From Rhizobium sp. NXC14 (lineage in GTDB: Bacteria; Pseudomonadota; Alphaproteobacteria; Rhizobiales; Rhizobiaceae), in NCBI RefSeq assembly GCF_002117485.1, contig NZ_CP021030.1:2855001-2919000 (forward strand): DNA of 64,000 nt, in the 5' to 3' direction. The notes under the pieces were generated by a model. That model was given only the letters and a program-made list of their open reading frames with translations, ran no database searches and was not told the origin of the DNA. Positions 54,079 to 62,601 of this stretch are shown in pieces. The position numbers and the translations under genes were made by a program. Every line of letters begins with the position of its first letter. The stretch's first letter is position 1.

Positions 54079-54509
54079 GGCGGATTATCCATCGGTCTCG
54101 GAAACGGGAGGCCACGCTTTTTAAGCCAAGTGCCCGGCGATGGCCAACGAGAATCGCAGATGAATGCGACGCCGATATTGATGGATCGGCATCACAACAG
54201 TGAGGGGCGTACCAGGAATAGCGGTTCCCGCCGGCTGCGAAGATGCGGCGGGCGCAGCGCGTGTTTTGCTGGAACCTTCGCGCAAAACCTGTAGAGCGCG
54301 CCGTCGCGTTGCTATCCCATTTAAAAGAGATTATTTTTAGCACTTATAAAAAAGATCGTTCACGCATAACGTGGACATTGTGTCGCGTAAACGTAGGCCG
54401 CGTACTGCTTCTTTCCCATAGAAGACGCTCAGAGGAAACCCCACTCGCCGCGACCGGGAAGCAACTGGCAAAACCGCATGAGGTGCAACAAGCTGCCCTA
54501 GGAGGGTTC
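54079..54509. other. AT-rich divergent promoter region
   Basis: About 430 bases between divergent pdxJ and the MerR-LuxR-type regulator, with no ORF of note. The part from 54320 to 54410 is clearly richer in A and T than the genes and contains CACG-CATAA-CGTG-type short dyads near 54360. It probably holds the regulator's promoter and operators; no specific site is certain. Confidence 0.5.
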
Positions 54510-55202
54510 ATGCCAGACGGTTCCAAACGCCTGTTTGCTGCCGCCGGTGTCGCTTCGGAGGCCCGGTCGAAATACCGGTTCCTGCCTTTGGCCGCGCTGC
54601 CGCCGGATCTGCCGGAAGGTCCGGTGCCTATCGCCGATATGGCCAACGCATTCGGCGTTACGCACAGGACACTGCATTTCTACGAAGAAAAGGGATTGAT
54701 CTCGGCCAATCGCATCGGCCTGATGCGCGTTTATGGCCAGGACGACGTGATGCGCATGGCCGTCATCACCGTCTGCCGCGAGACAGGCATGCCGATTGCA
54801 GTTATCCAGGAACTGATGGACGAGCTTCGCAACGCCGATTCGCAGGAATCGGCCGAGGCGATGTTCCGCGAGGTCTTGCAGGTGCGCAAGCGCGAGTTGA
54901 CGGCCGAAATGTCGACGCTGCACCGCCAGCTCCAGCAGGTCGGCGATCTCCTGGATTTCGACGACGGCATGGAGACGCAGCCGCTCAACGACAATCAGGA
55001 CAGTTCCAGCCTGACCGCGCAGGAACTGCGTTGCCTGGAACTGATGGCAGAGGGATATTCCACGCAGCGCATCGCCCGGGCACTCGATCTGAAGCATGAT
55101 GAGACCAGGGATCTCGAGGCCGGAATCATCCTGAAATTCCGCGCCAACAACCGCTTCCAGGCGATCGCCAAGGCCGTGCTGCTGGGCATCGTGCAGGCTT
55201 AA
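54510..55202 (+). CDS. MerR-type regulator with a C-terminal LuxR-like helix-turn-helix
   Basis: A 230-residue protein. Residues about 40-110 form a MerR helix-turn-helix and wing (IADMANAFGVTHRTLHFYEEKGLIS, then RVYGQDDVMRMAVI); a coiled linker follows (about 120-150). Residues about 168-228 (LTAQELRCLELMAEGYSTQRIARAL, then NNRFQAIAKAVLLG) resemble the GerE/LuxR DNA-binding domain. The combination is unusual and gives two possible DNA-binding modules in one chain. TAGGAGGGTTC before the ATG fixes the start. Targets are unknown. Confidence 0.82.
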   Translation: MPDGSKRLFAAAGVASEARSKYRFLPLAALPPDLPEGPVPIADMANAFGVTHRTLHFYEEKGLISANRIGLMRVYGQDDVMRMAVITVCRETGMPIAVIQELMDELRNADSQESAEAMFREVLQVRKRELTAEMSTLHRQLQQVGDLLDFDDGMETQPLNDNQDSSSLTAQELRCLELMAEGYSTQRIARALDLKHDETRDLEAGIILKFRANNRFQAIAKAVLLGIVQA

Positions 55203-55297
55203 TTCCCCTGACGAGCGCCACTGTCTCCTTCCACTTTCAACCATAACTGTCCGGTTCGCAGCGATGAACGCAGATGAGGGGCCGGCCCCGATCGGGA

Positions 55298-56425
55298 TCA
55301 GCGAACGATCGTCAGCGTCTCCGCCGCACGTGTGATCGCCGTATACAGCCAGCGTTCCCGCGTGTCGCGAAAGGCCCAGCTCTCGTCGAAGAGCACGACT
55401 TCGTTCCATTGCGAGCCCTGCGCCTTGTGGACGGTCAGGGCATAACCATAGTCGAACTCGTCGTAACGCTTGCGGGTGTTCCAGGGGATCTCGCCTTCGA
55501 CATCCTCGAAGGCCTGCTTGAGCAGCTTGATCTTAGCCGCCCCGCGGTCCATGTCGTCGTCTTCGGGACGGACGAGCAGGTTGATGCCGGGCTTCGTCGT
55601 TTCCTTGGACGAGGTCATCACCTGCCACAGCGACCCGTTGAGCAGGCCCTTGGCAGGATCGTTCCGAAGACAGACCAGCTTGTCGCCGGTCTGCGGATAA
55701 TCGGCGGAAAAACCCTTCAATTCACGCAGGCGCTGATTGTAGCGCCGCCGCGTCCTGTTGGTTCCGACAAGCACCTGGTCGGCGTCGAGCACGAGTTGCT
55801 GCGTCACCTCGTTCTTCGAAATCACCTTGGCCGTGCCGTAGTCGCCATACATGATCTCGTTGCCTTCGCGCACCTGCATGGCGAGCTTGATGATCGGATT
55901 GTCGCGCGCCTGCCGGTGGATATCCGTGAGGAGATAATCCGGCTCCTGGTTGGTGAAATAGCCGCCGCCCGAAACCGGCGGCAGCTGGCCGGGATCGCCG
56001 AGCACCAGAATCGGCGTGCCGAAGCTCATCAGGTCCTTGCCGAGCGCCTCGTCCACCATCGAGCATTCGTCGACGATGATCAGCGCCGCTTTCGCCACCG
56101 GGCTTTGCCGGTTGATCGCAAACATTGGCGCAATCGAGGTCTTGCCGGTTTCCTCGTCTTCGACCGCCTCCTCGCCGCGCGGGCGATAGATCAGCGAATG
56201 GATGGTCTTGGCGTTGGAGGCGCCGCGCGAACGCAGCACCTGCGCGGCTTTGCCGGTAAAAGCGGCAAACAGGACGTCGCCGTCGACATTCTCGGCAAAA
56301 TGCCGGGCAAGCGTCGTCTTGCCCGTTCCGGCGTAGCCGAACAGGCGAAAGAGCGGCGAGCGCCCTTCGTTCAGCCATTTCGAAACAGCCTTCAGGGCTT
56401 CGTCTTGTTGCGGCGCAAATTGCAT
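55298..56425 (-). CDS. RecD-like SF1B DNA helicase
   Basis: A 375-residue ATP-dependent helicase of the RecD/Dda group. Motif I GYAGTGKTTLARHF near residue 30, motif Ia FTGKAAQVLRSRG, motif II IIVDECSMVDEAL, motif III LGDPGQLPPVSGGG, motif V LTVHKAQGSQWNEVVLFDES and motif VI RWLYTAITRAAETL are all present. Compact size and lack of extra domains place it near phage Dda and small RecD2-like proteins. It is probably involved in repair or replication restart; no partner subunits are nearby. Confidence 0.9.
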   Translation of the reverse strand: MQFAPQQDEALKAVSKWLNEGRSPLFRLFGYAGTGKTTLARHFAENVDGDVLFAAFTGKAAQVLRSRGASNAKTIHSLIYRPRGEEAVEDEETGKTSIAPMFAINRQSPVAKAALIIVDECSMVDEALGKDLMSFGTPILVLGDPGQLPPVSGGGYFTNQEPDYLLTDIHRQARDNPIIKLAMQVREGNEIMYGDYGTAKVISKNEVTQQLVLDADQVLVGTNRTRRRYNQRLRELKGFSADYPQTGDKLVCLRNDPAKGLLNGSLWQVMTSSKETTKPGINLLVRPEDDDMDRGAAKIKLLKQAFEDVEGEIPWNTRKRYDEFDYGYALTVHKAQGSQWNEVVLFDESWAFRDTRERWLYTAITRAAETLTIVR

Positions 56426-56508
56426 GATCAGACGACTTGGCAGGATTCGCCTGACTTAGGCAAGGCGGAAACTGACGCGGCATGGCCGACGACGGCAGAT
56501 CCCGGCGC

Positions 56509-57435
56509 TCATCCGTTCCAGGCCCGGTCCGCGGCGCCTGCACACATGGACGGGTCCTGCCCCATCGCATCCATCACAAAATCCAGAACGGTCTTGACGC
56601 GCAGCGGCATGTTACGTCGCGAGGGATAGACGACGGTGACCGGCAGCCGGCTCGGCTGGAAATCCTTCATCACCTGGATCAACCGGCCGGCGGCGATATC
56701 GGACATGGCGATGATGTGGGAGAGCACCGCCAGTCCCGCGCCGGCAAGGGCGGCTCTGTGAATGGCGACGGCGTTGCATGCGGTCAGGCGCGGCGAGATC
56801 CTGACCGATATATCTTCCGAGCCGTTCGAAAAGGACCATGTGTTGGCCTCGCCTGCCCTCGCGTAGCACAGGCATTCATGATCCTTGATGTCCTTCGGGG
56901 CGCGTGGAGCCGCCCTGCGCGAGAGATAGGCGGGAGACGCGACGAGGAAGGCCGTCGTCCAGCCGATCCGCCGGCAGACGAGGCTGCTGTCGGCGACCGG
57001 GCCAAGGCGCACTTCGAGATCGAGGCGCTCCTCGATCATATCGGAGCTCTGCTCCCTGAAAAGCAGTTCGACCGAGAGTTTGGGATGAGCGGCGAGAAGA
57101 TCGCCCAGCCGCTCGCTGAGATAGAGGCCGAGCGGTGCCGGAACGCTGAGCCTGACCTTGCCAGAAGCGATCGCTCCATCCGATCCGGCGGCATCGCCGA
57201 GCTCTTCCACCGCCTCGAGAATCCGGAGCGCCATCGGCAGCATCCTCTCCCCCTCCGCCGTCAGCGACAGGCCGCTCGTCGTGCGATGCAGCAGGCGCGT
57301 GTTGAAATGGCCCTCGAGTGCCGCAACCTGCCGGGAGACTGCGGGCTGGGTCACATTGAGATCATGCGCCGCGGCTGAAAACGAGCCCGTCTCCACGACG
57401 CGCTGAAAGGTCCGTAATGCCGAAACGATATCCAT
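56509..57435 (-). CDS. LysR family transcriptional regulator
   Basis: A 308-residue LysR regulator. The N-terminal winged helix (LRTFQRVVETGSFSAAAHDLNVTQPAVSRQVAALEGHFNTRLLHRTT) is clear; the substrate domain runs over about residues 90-295. It is divergent from an AhpD-like gene with 131 bases between the starts, so it probably controls that redox operon together with the Rrf2 regulator at 60930. Confidence 0.92.
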   Translation of the reverse strand: MDIVSALRTFQRVVETGSFSAAAHDLNVTQPAVSRQVAALEGHFNTRLLHRTTSGLSLTAEGERMLPMALRILEAVEELGDAAGSDGAIASGKVRLSVPAPLGLYLSERLGDLLAAHPKLSVELLFREQSSDMIEERLDLEVRLGPVADSSLVCRRIGWTTAFLVASPAYLSRRAAPRAPKDIKDHECLCYARAGEANTWSFSNGSEDISVRISPRLTACNAVAIHRAALAGAGLAVLSHIIAMSDIAAGRLIQVMKDFQPSRLPVTVVYPSRRNMPLRVKTVLDFVMDAMGQDPSMCAGAADRAWNG

Positions 57436-57508
57436 CCCCTCCTCCTCATACTTTTGCGCATAGGCTTTATGCCGCCAGACTAAGCGAGAATGACTTTACA
57501 GTCCAGCA

Positions 57509-57549
57509 ATTAAGGATATCTTCTATCCATAAGGATATTAAATGTCCTT
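57509..57549. promoter_or_regulatory. Tandem Rrf2-type operator dyads before the AhpD-like operon
   Basis: ATTAAGGATA-N5-TATCC lies at 57509-57528. A second, one-mismatch copy GGATA-N5-TGTCC starts 19 bases later at 57533, within the longer inverted repeat AAGGA/TCCTT (57531-57549). The same dyad stands in front of the Rrf2 gene at 61453. The site ends just before the ribosome site of the AhpD-like gene. Confidence 0.65.
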
Positions 57550-57566
57550 AATTAGAGGAGAAAGAC

Positions 57567-58046
57567 ATGACCCAGCGATTGAACTACGCCCAGCAGTCAC
57601 CCGAGCTCTTCAAGAAGTTCATGGAATTCAGCATGGCGCTCCGCAGCAGCGTGATCGACGAGAAGCTGCAGGCCCTGGTCGAGATCCGCGCTTCGCAGAT
57701 CAACGGATGCGGCTTCTGCCTCGACATGCATGTGAAGCAGGCCAAAATCCTCGGCGAGAGTGAGCTCAGGATCTATCACGTCGCTATTTGGCGGGAATCG
57801 AACCTGTTCATTCCCCGCGAGCGCGCCGCGCTGGCTTGGACCGAAGCCCTGACGAAACTGCCGGAGGGCGGCGTTCCCGACGAGATCTATGAGCGGGTTC
57901 GCGGCCAGCTTTCCGAAAAGGAAATCTCCGACCTGACCTTCGTGGTCATGGCAATCAATGCCTGGAACCGCGTCAATGTCGGCTTCAAGACTGTGCCCGG
58001 CACGGCCGACAAGGCCTACGGCCTCGATAAGGCTGGCCTGAACTAA
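57567..58046 (+). CDS. AhpD-like carboxymuconolactone decarboxylase family protein
   Basis: A 159-residue protein with the alkylhydroperoxidase D core: INGCGFCLDMHVKQAKILGES near residue 49 holds the CxxC redox pair and the following His. YHVAIWRESNLF and ERAALAWTEALTKL complete the family pattern. It would reduce peroxides with an unknown thiol partner. AGAGGAGAAAGAC precedes the ATG. First gene of a likely four-gene operon and downstream of tandem Rrf2-type sites. Confidence 0.92.
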   Translation: MTQRLNYAQQSPELFKKFMEFSMALRSSVIDEKLQALVEIRASQINGCGFCLDMHVKQAKILGESELRIYHVAIWRESNLFIPRERAALAWTEALTKLPEGGVPDEIYERVRGQLSEKEISDLTFVVMAINAWNRVNVGFKTVPGTADKAYGLDKAGLN

Positions 58047-58113
58047 CCCTCGCAATTCATTGAGAAGATTCATTTTGACGCTGCCGCACCCCGGCAGCGA
58101 AAGGAGATCCGTT

Positions 58114-58872
58114 ATGAAAATCGTTGTCATTGGCGGAACCGGTCTCATCGGTTCGAAAACCGTCGAGCGCCTGCGCAAGCGCGGCCATGAGGTGATTGCC
58201 GCCTCGCCGAACTCAGGCGTCAACACGATCACCGGAGAAGGACTGGCGGAAGCGCTTGCGGGCGCAGAGGTCGTGCTCGATCTTGCCAATTCACCCTCCT
58301 TCGAGGACAAGGCCGTGCTCGAATTCTTCGAGACCTCGGGACGCAATCTTCTCGGCGCCGAAAAGGCCGCTGGCGTCAAGCATCATGTCGCGCTGTCGGT
58401 CGTCGGCACTGAGCGCCTGCAGGAAAGCGGCTATTTCCGCGGCAAGCTCGCTCAGGAAAAGCTGATCAGGGCCTCGGGTATTCCCTATACCATCGTGCAT
58501 TCGACGCAGTTCATGGAATTCCTGAACGGCATCGCCCAGTCCGGCACCGTCGGCCAGACGGTCCGCCTGTCGCCGGCCTATGTGCAGCCGATCGCCTCCG
58601 ATGACGTTGCCGACGCCATGGCCGACGTGGCGCTCTCCGCCCCCGCCAACAAGACAATCGAGATATCGGGTCCCGAACGCGCTCGCCTCAGCGATCTCGT
58701 CGCCAGCTATCTAAAGGCGATGAAGGACCCGAGGACTGTCGAAGCCGATGCAGAGGCAAGATATTTCGGCGCCAGGCTGAACGATCAGTCGCTCGTCTCC
58801 GACGACAATCCGCGGCTCGGTACGATCACCTTCGAAGAGTGGTTCGCAAAATCAGCCAGTCGAAGTGATTGA
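58114..58872 (+). CDS. NmrA-like NAD(P)-binding protein
   Basis: A 252-residue atypical short-chain dehydrogenase. KIVVIGGTGLIGSKTVERLRKRGHEV opens the Rossmann fold (shown here in part), with SVVGTERLQESGYFRGKLAQE and YTIVHSTQFMEFL typical of NmrA/NAD-dependent epimerase relatives lacking a full catalytic triad. AAGGAGATCC gives a strong ribosome site for the ATG at 58114. It follows the AhpD-like gene by 67 bases and probably senses or reduces with NADPH in the same redox operon. Confidence 0.9.
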   Translation: MKIVVIGGTGLIGSKTVERLRKRGHEVIAASPNSGVNTITGEGLAEALAGAEVVLDLANSPSFEDKAVLEFFETSGRNLLGAEKAAGVKHHVALSVVGTERLQESGYFRGKLAQEKLIRASGIPYTIVHSTQFMEFLNGIAQSGTVGQTVRLSPAYVQPIASDDVADAMADVALSAPANKTIEISGPERARLSDLVASYLKAMKDPRTVEADAEARYFGARLNDQSLVSDDNPRLGTITFEEWFAKSASRSD

Positions 58873-58934
58873 CTTGCCTCAGGACGCGGTCGCTTGGGCG
58901 CGTCCTCTCCATCCCAGCAACACAGGAGATTCCC

Positions 58935-59351
58935 ATGATCAGGACATCAATGCTCGCCGCCGCACTCGCCTTTCTCACAGCGACCGGTGGCGCCGCCCAC
59001 GACAGCAGCAAATCCGCGAAGGTGACGCTCGTCTATGAGCACGAACTGCCGAACGTGCCGGGCAAGAGCATCAAGGGCGTGCTGGTCGAATACGGCCCGG
59101 GCGGCTTCTCCGGAGGCCATACCCATCCGGACTCGGCCTTCATCTACGCCACCGTGCTCGAAGGATCGATCCGCAGCCAGGTCAATGACGGCCCGGTCAA
59201 GGTCTATCAGGCCGGAGAGAGCTTTTCCGAAATGCCGGGCGACCGCCATGGCGTCAGCGCCAATGGCAGCGAGACCGAGCCCGCCCGCCTGCTCGCCGTC
59301 TTCGTCGTCGACACCGATCAGAAAGAACTGACTTTCCCGCTGAAAAAGTGA
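58935..59351 (+). CDS. Exported cupin protein
   Basis: A 138-residue single-domain cupin with a signal peptide ending near GGAAH (residue 22). Cupin motif 1 GGHTHPDSAFIYATVLEGS (about residues 58-76) has the metal-binding histidines and an Ala where Glu is frequent; motif 2 is GESFSEMPGDRHGVSANG. ACAGGAGATTCCC precedes the ATG. Third gene of the redox operon, acting in the periplasm on an unknown ligand. Confidence 0.88.
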   Translation: MIRTSMLAAALAFLTATGGAAHDSSKSAKVTLVYEHELPNVPGKSIKGVLVEYGPGGFSGGHTHPDSAFIYATVLEGSIRSQVNDGPVKVYQAGESFSEMPGDRHGVSANGSETEPARLLAVFVVDTDQKELTFPLKK

Positions 59352-59447
59352 GTATTCGCTGACGGCCACCCGCGGAGAGCCGGCCGCTTTCGCGGGTGGC
59401 CGACACGCTGAATCATGTGCCGCCGCCCCTTCCGGAGACAGACAGAG

Positions 59448-60929
59448 ATGATCTACGACGCGCTCTTCGGTAGGCCGCTGATGTCCCTGATCGTGGTCGG
59501 CTTTGCCGGCATCATTGTCTGGTATTTCCTCTCCAGTCAGCGGCCGACGACGCGGCTGGTGGTGCAGATCCTCTTCTTTGCGGTGATGACGCTGATCCTC
59601 GTCGGCAGCGGCATCGAACCGCATCGTTTCAGGGGGTATCAATCCGAGGACCCGCGAGCCCTACTCGTCATCCTGGCGAAATCGCTCTGGTGGGTCCATC
59701 TGGCATGGGCAGTCATCGGCTTCATCAGGCTCTATCTGGTGCTGGAGGGCAGCCCGCGTGAGGCCCGCCTGCTCCAGGATCTCGTCGTCGGCATCGTCTA
59801 TATCGGCATCGCGCTTTCGATCCTCGCCTACGTCTTCGGCGTGCCGATCGGCACCCTCGTCGCGACATCGGGCGTGGTCGCCATCATTCTCGGTCTGGCG
59901 CTTCAGAACACGCTTGCCGACGTCTTTTCCGGCATCGCGCTGACGCTCGGCCGGCCCTATGTCATCGGCGACTGGATTCTCTTGAGCGACGGCACGGAAG
60001 GACGCGTCGTCGAAAGCAACTGGCGCGCGACGCACATTCTGACCGGCGCCAACAATATCGTCGTTCTGCCCAACAGCTTCCTGGCGAAACTCGGCCTGAC
60101 CAATATTAGCCGTCCGGACGAGACCCATCTGCTGATCCTCACCATCCGCATCGCCCCGACCCGGATGCCGGCATCGATCCGCCAGATCATGATCGCCGCG
60201 CTCACGAGCTGCAATTCGATTGTGCGGGAGCCTGCGCCGGTCGTCGCGCTGAAAGGGCTGGATGCCACCGCACTCGAGGTCGAGCTGCTGTTTCGGGTGA
60301 CGAGCCCCAGCCTGCGTGTGACGGCGCGAAACGAGGTGCTCGATCTCGTCTATCGTCATTGCAAATCCGCCGGCCTGCTTCTCGCGGTTCCGCCCGCGGC
60401 CCAAGTGCTGACCGCCGATCTGCCGACCGAAGAAAACGCCAGGCCGCCGAGCGTCACGCCGCTTGCGCTGATCGAAGCCATTCCGGTCTTTGCGACACTG
60501 ACGTCAGATGAAAAGCAGAAACTCGCCGAAACCACGACTGTCCGGCAGTTCCGCAAGGGCGATGTGATCGTGCGGGAGCGCGAAATGCTGCCCTCGCTGA
60601 TTATGGTGCGCGCCGGCATCATCGTGGCGCGGCGCGAAGGCGAAGAGCGCGGGCGCTTCGCACCGGGCGATTTTTTCGGCGAGACAGGATTGCTCGCCGG
60701 CATGCAGGAAGTCTGCACCTTGGAGGCCTTGACCCCGGCGACGGTCTATGAAATCGACCAGGAAGCCTTCGCGCCGCTGTTCACCCGACGACCCGGTTTG
60801 GCCGAAGAAATCGCCGAAGCCCTCGCCGGCCGCGCCGAACGCTTCCGCGACAGCGCTGGCCTGCCTGCGGAACAGGTCCGCAACGCGCATGCCATCCTGA
60901 ACACCATCAGAACCATCTTCAGGGCATGA
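59448..60929 (+). CDS. MscS-type channel with cyclic-nucleotide-binding-like domain
   Basis: A 493-residue membrane protein. Hydrophobic segments lie at about residues 8-28, 35-52, 73-95, 105-125 and 128-150. The MscS pore and beta domain follow (GVVAIILGLALQNTLADVFSGIALTLGRPYVIGDWI). From about residue 335 a cNMP-binding fold is seen (FRKGDVIVREREMLPSLIMV, RFAPGDFFGETGLLAGMQEV). The ATG at 59448 follows CCGGAGACAGACAG. Cyclic-nucleotide-gated MscS relatives (bCNG) have this design. Last gene of the redox operon, its stop touching that of the convergent Rrf2 gene. Confidence 0.9.
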   Translation: MIYDALFGRPLMSLIVVGFAGIIVWYFLSSQRPTTRLVVQILFFAVMTLILVGSGIEPHRFRGYQSEDPRALLVILAKSLWWVHLAWAVIGFIRLYLVLEGSPREARLLQDLVVGIVYIGIALSILAYVFGVPIGTLVATSGVVAIILGLALQNTLADVFSGIALTLGRPYVIGDWILLSDGTEGRVVESNWRATHILTGANNIVVLPNSFLAKLGLTNISRPDETHLLILTIRIAPTRMPASIRQIMIAALTSCNSIVREPAPVVALKGLDATALEVELLFRVTSPSLRVTARNEVLDLVYRHCKSAGLLLAVPPAAQVLTADLPTEENARPPSVTPLALIEAIPVFATLTSDEKQKLAETTTVRQFRKGDVIVREREMLPSLIMVRAGIIVARREGEERGRFAPGDFFGETGLLAGMQEVCTLEALTPATVYEIDQEAFAPLFTRRPGLAEEIAEALAGRAERFRDSAGLPAEQVRNAHAILNTIRTIFRA

Positions 60930-61418
60930 TCAGCCGGCGCGCTGGAGCACCCATTGGAACGTGTCTTGCCAGATGTCCGCCGGCACCTCCTCGGATAAGG
61001 TGCCGACAAGATCGGAGAGCCGGACGGCTCTCAACGTATTTCGCCAAGCCTCGTCGGCTTCCCACATGACGCGCGCAACCGGGCAAGGCTTACTGTCGCA
61101 ATAGCCTGCCGGCCGGCACGGATTGTTCTCGCGGATATTCGTGCAGGTGAAGCTACGCGCCTTTCCCTCCACAGCCTCGACAATATCAAGGAAGTTGATC
61201 TCGGATGGGGATCTCGCAAGCCTGTAGCCCCCGCTCGGGCCGAGCGTGGTATCGACCAGGGAGGCCTGCGAAAGGCTCTGCAGCGCCTTGGAGAGATATT
61301 CCTTCGGCAGACCGTGAAGCTCGGCGAGCGCCTTGGTGGAGAGATACCTGCCCTCGGGCAGGCCCGCGAGAATGGCGCAGCAATGCAGCGCCCACTCGAC
61401 CTGGCTTTTCAGGATCAT
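60930..61418 (-). CDS. Rrf2 family transcriptional regulator
   Basis: A 162-residue Rrf2 protein. The winged helix (STKALAELHGLPKEYLSKALQSLSQASLVDTTLGPSGGYRLAR) is followed by a dimer helix and a cysteine-bearing loop FTCTNIRENNPCRPAGYCDSKPCPV. This holds more cysteines than the three of IscR/NsrR, so an iron-sulfur cluster or thiol sensor is likely. It lies convergent to the AhpD-MscS operon. A dyad ATTAAGGATA-N5-TATCC 35 bases upstream of its start recurs before that operon, which argues for shared control by this protein. Confidence 0.92.
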   Translation of the reverse strand: MILKSQVEWALHCCAILAGLPEGRYLSTKALAELHGLPKEYLSKALQSLSQASLVDTTLGPSGGYRLARSPSEINFLDIVEAVEGKARSFTCTNIRENNPCRPAGYCDSKPCPVARVMWEADEAWRNTLRAVRLSDLVGTLSEEVPADIWQDTFQWVLQRAG

Positions 61419-61452
61419 TCAGCAACTCATAATGGCTGGTTCTGCGAACCAA

Positions 61453-61472
61453 ATTAAGGATACAGGATATCC
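61453..61472. promoter_or_regulatory. Rrf2-type operator before its own gene
   Basis: ATTAAGGATA-CAGGA-TATCC, the same GGATA-N5-TATCC dyad with identical left flank as the site at 57509. It is placed to control the Rrf2 gene that starts at 61418. Confidence 0.65.
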
Positions 61473-61613
61473 GCAAAGCTGCATGATGTAAATGACCGGC
61501 AGACAACGAAGATGTCCACCTTCGCCGAGCAGATCGCATCCCTCGCTTGTATTGTGCTCTCCGCGGCCTCTCTCCAGCCTCATCCTGAGCGCGCGAAAAA
61601 CTTTCGCTCAGCC

Positions 61614-61641
61614 GGGAATAAAACCGCCTCGCCCCGTGTCT
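61614..61641 (+). promoter_or_regulatory. Candidate ECF sigma promoter of the sigma operon
   Basis: GGGAAT at 61614-61619 and CGTGTC at 61635-61640 are spaced 15 bases apart, 48 bases ahead of the ATG at 61689. The GGGAAT-type -35 element suggests autoregulation by the ECF sigma factor encoded in this operon. There is only one copy in the window, so this is tentative. Confidence 0.4.
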
Positions 61642-61688
61642 CATATCAGGTATCGCAGCATTGCGTGCCCAACCTGAGGAGAGACATC

Positions 61689-62069
61689 ATGACATCCGTG
61701 AAATTCCTGTCCGTCGCGGCGGCAGCCGCGCTTGCCGCGACAGCTGCTTTCGCAGCCCCTCCCGTCAAGGAAGTCGAAACCGCCAAGGGCAAGGTGCTTG
61801 CCGGCGAAAATGGCATGACCCTCTACACCTTCAAGAAAGACGCCAAGGGCGTTTCCAACTGCAACGGCGATTGCGCCAAGAACTGGCCGCCGCTGATGGC
61901 CGCTTCCGATGCCAAGGCCGATGGTGCATATTCGATCATTGAACGCAAGGATGGTAAGAAGCAATGGGCCAAGGACGGCATGCCGCTTTATTACTGGGTC
62001 AAGGACAAGAAGGCCGGCGACATCACCGGCGACGGTGTCGGCGGCAACTGGGACCTCGCAAAACCTTGA
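61689..62069 (+). CDS. Exported COG4315-type protein
   Basis: A 126-residue secreted protein with a signal peptide (cleavage near AFAAP). It contains two copies of the secreted-repeat motif of COG4315/DUF (GENGMTLYTFKKDAKGVSNC with NGDCAKNWPP, and KDGMPLYYWVKDKKAGDITG). Two conserved cysteines sit in SNCNGDCAKNW. Function is unknown, but this family is frequently adjacent to ECF sigma genes. It precedes the sigma gene by 16 bases and is probably the target and first gene of the operon. Confidence 0.88.
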   Translation: MTSVKFLSVAAAAALAATAAFAAPPVKEVETAKGKVLAGENGMTLYTFKKDAKGVSNCNGDCAKNWPPLMAASDAKADGAYSIIERKDGKKQWAKDGMPLYYWVKDKKAGDITGDGVGGNWDLAKP

Positions 62070-62085
62070 CGCCAAGGGAACCGGC

Positions 62086-62601
62086 GTGAAGATACCCGCA
62101 CCGGAAACGTTCGAGGGCCAGATCCTGGCCCTCCTGCCCTCGCTCAGGCGCTATTCGCGCAGCCTGACGCGCTCGGATGCCGATGGCGAGGACCTGCTCC
62201 AGGACTGTGTCGAGAAGGTCCTGGCGCGCCGCGGCCAATGGCGCGGCCTCAACCTGCGCGGCTGGGTCCTGACCATCATGACCAATCTCTATCGCAACGG
62301 CCGGCGCGGCAAGGCGCGCGACGGCCTGGTCGAGCTCAATGCTGCGGAGGATATGGCAGCGCCCGAACCGCCGGCCGATCCGCTGGAGCGCGCCCGGCTC
62401 AACGATGCGCTGAACAGCCTTTCGGAGGAGCACCGCGCCGTGCTGATGCTCGTCGTCATCGAGGGCTATAGCTACAGCGAGGTCGCCGCCGCTCTCGATA
62501 TCCCGATCGGCACCGTCATGTCGCGCCTGTCGCGCGCCCGCCGGCGCGTCGCCGAGCATCTGAAGGCCGATAACGTCATTACGCTTCGGAGACCGAAATG
62601 A
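62086..62601 (+). CDS. ECF-type RNA polymerase sigma factor
   Basis: A 171-residue sigma-70 family protein with region 2 (SRSLTRSDADGEDLLQDCVEKVLARR then LRGWVLTIMTNLYRN, about residues 20-75) and region 4 (SEEHRAVLMLVVIEGYSYSEVAAALDIPIGTVMSRLSRARRR, about 112-155). No Met precedes the conserved region in frame; a GTG at 62086 with AAGGGAACC at good spacing is the best start. Its stop overlaps the anti-sigma gene start (ATGA). Confidence 0.9.
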   Translation: MKIPAPETFEGQILALLPSLRRYSRSLTRSDADGEDLLQDCVEKVLARRGQWRGLNLRGWVLTIMTNLYRNGRRGKARDGLVELNAAEDMAAPEPPADPLERARLNDALNSLSEEHRAVLMLVVIEGYSYSEVAAALDIPIGTVMSRLSRARRRVAEHLKADNVITLRRPK

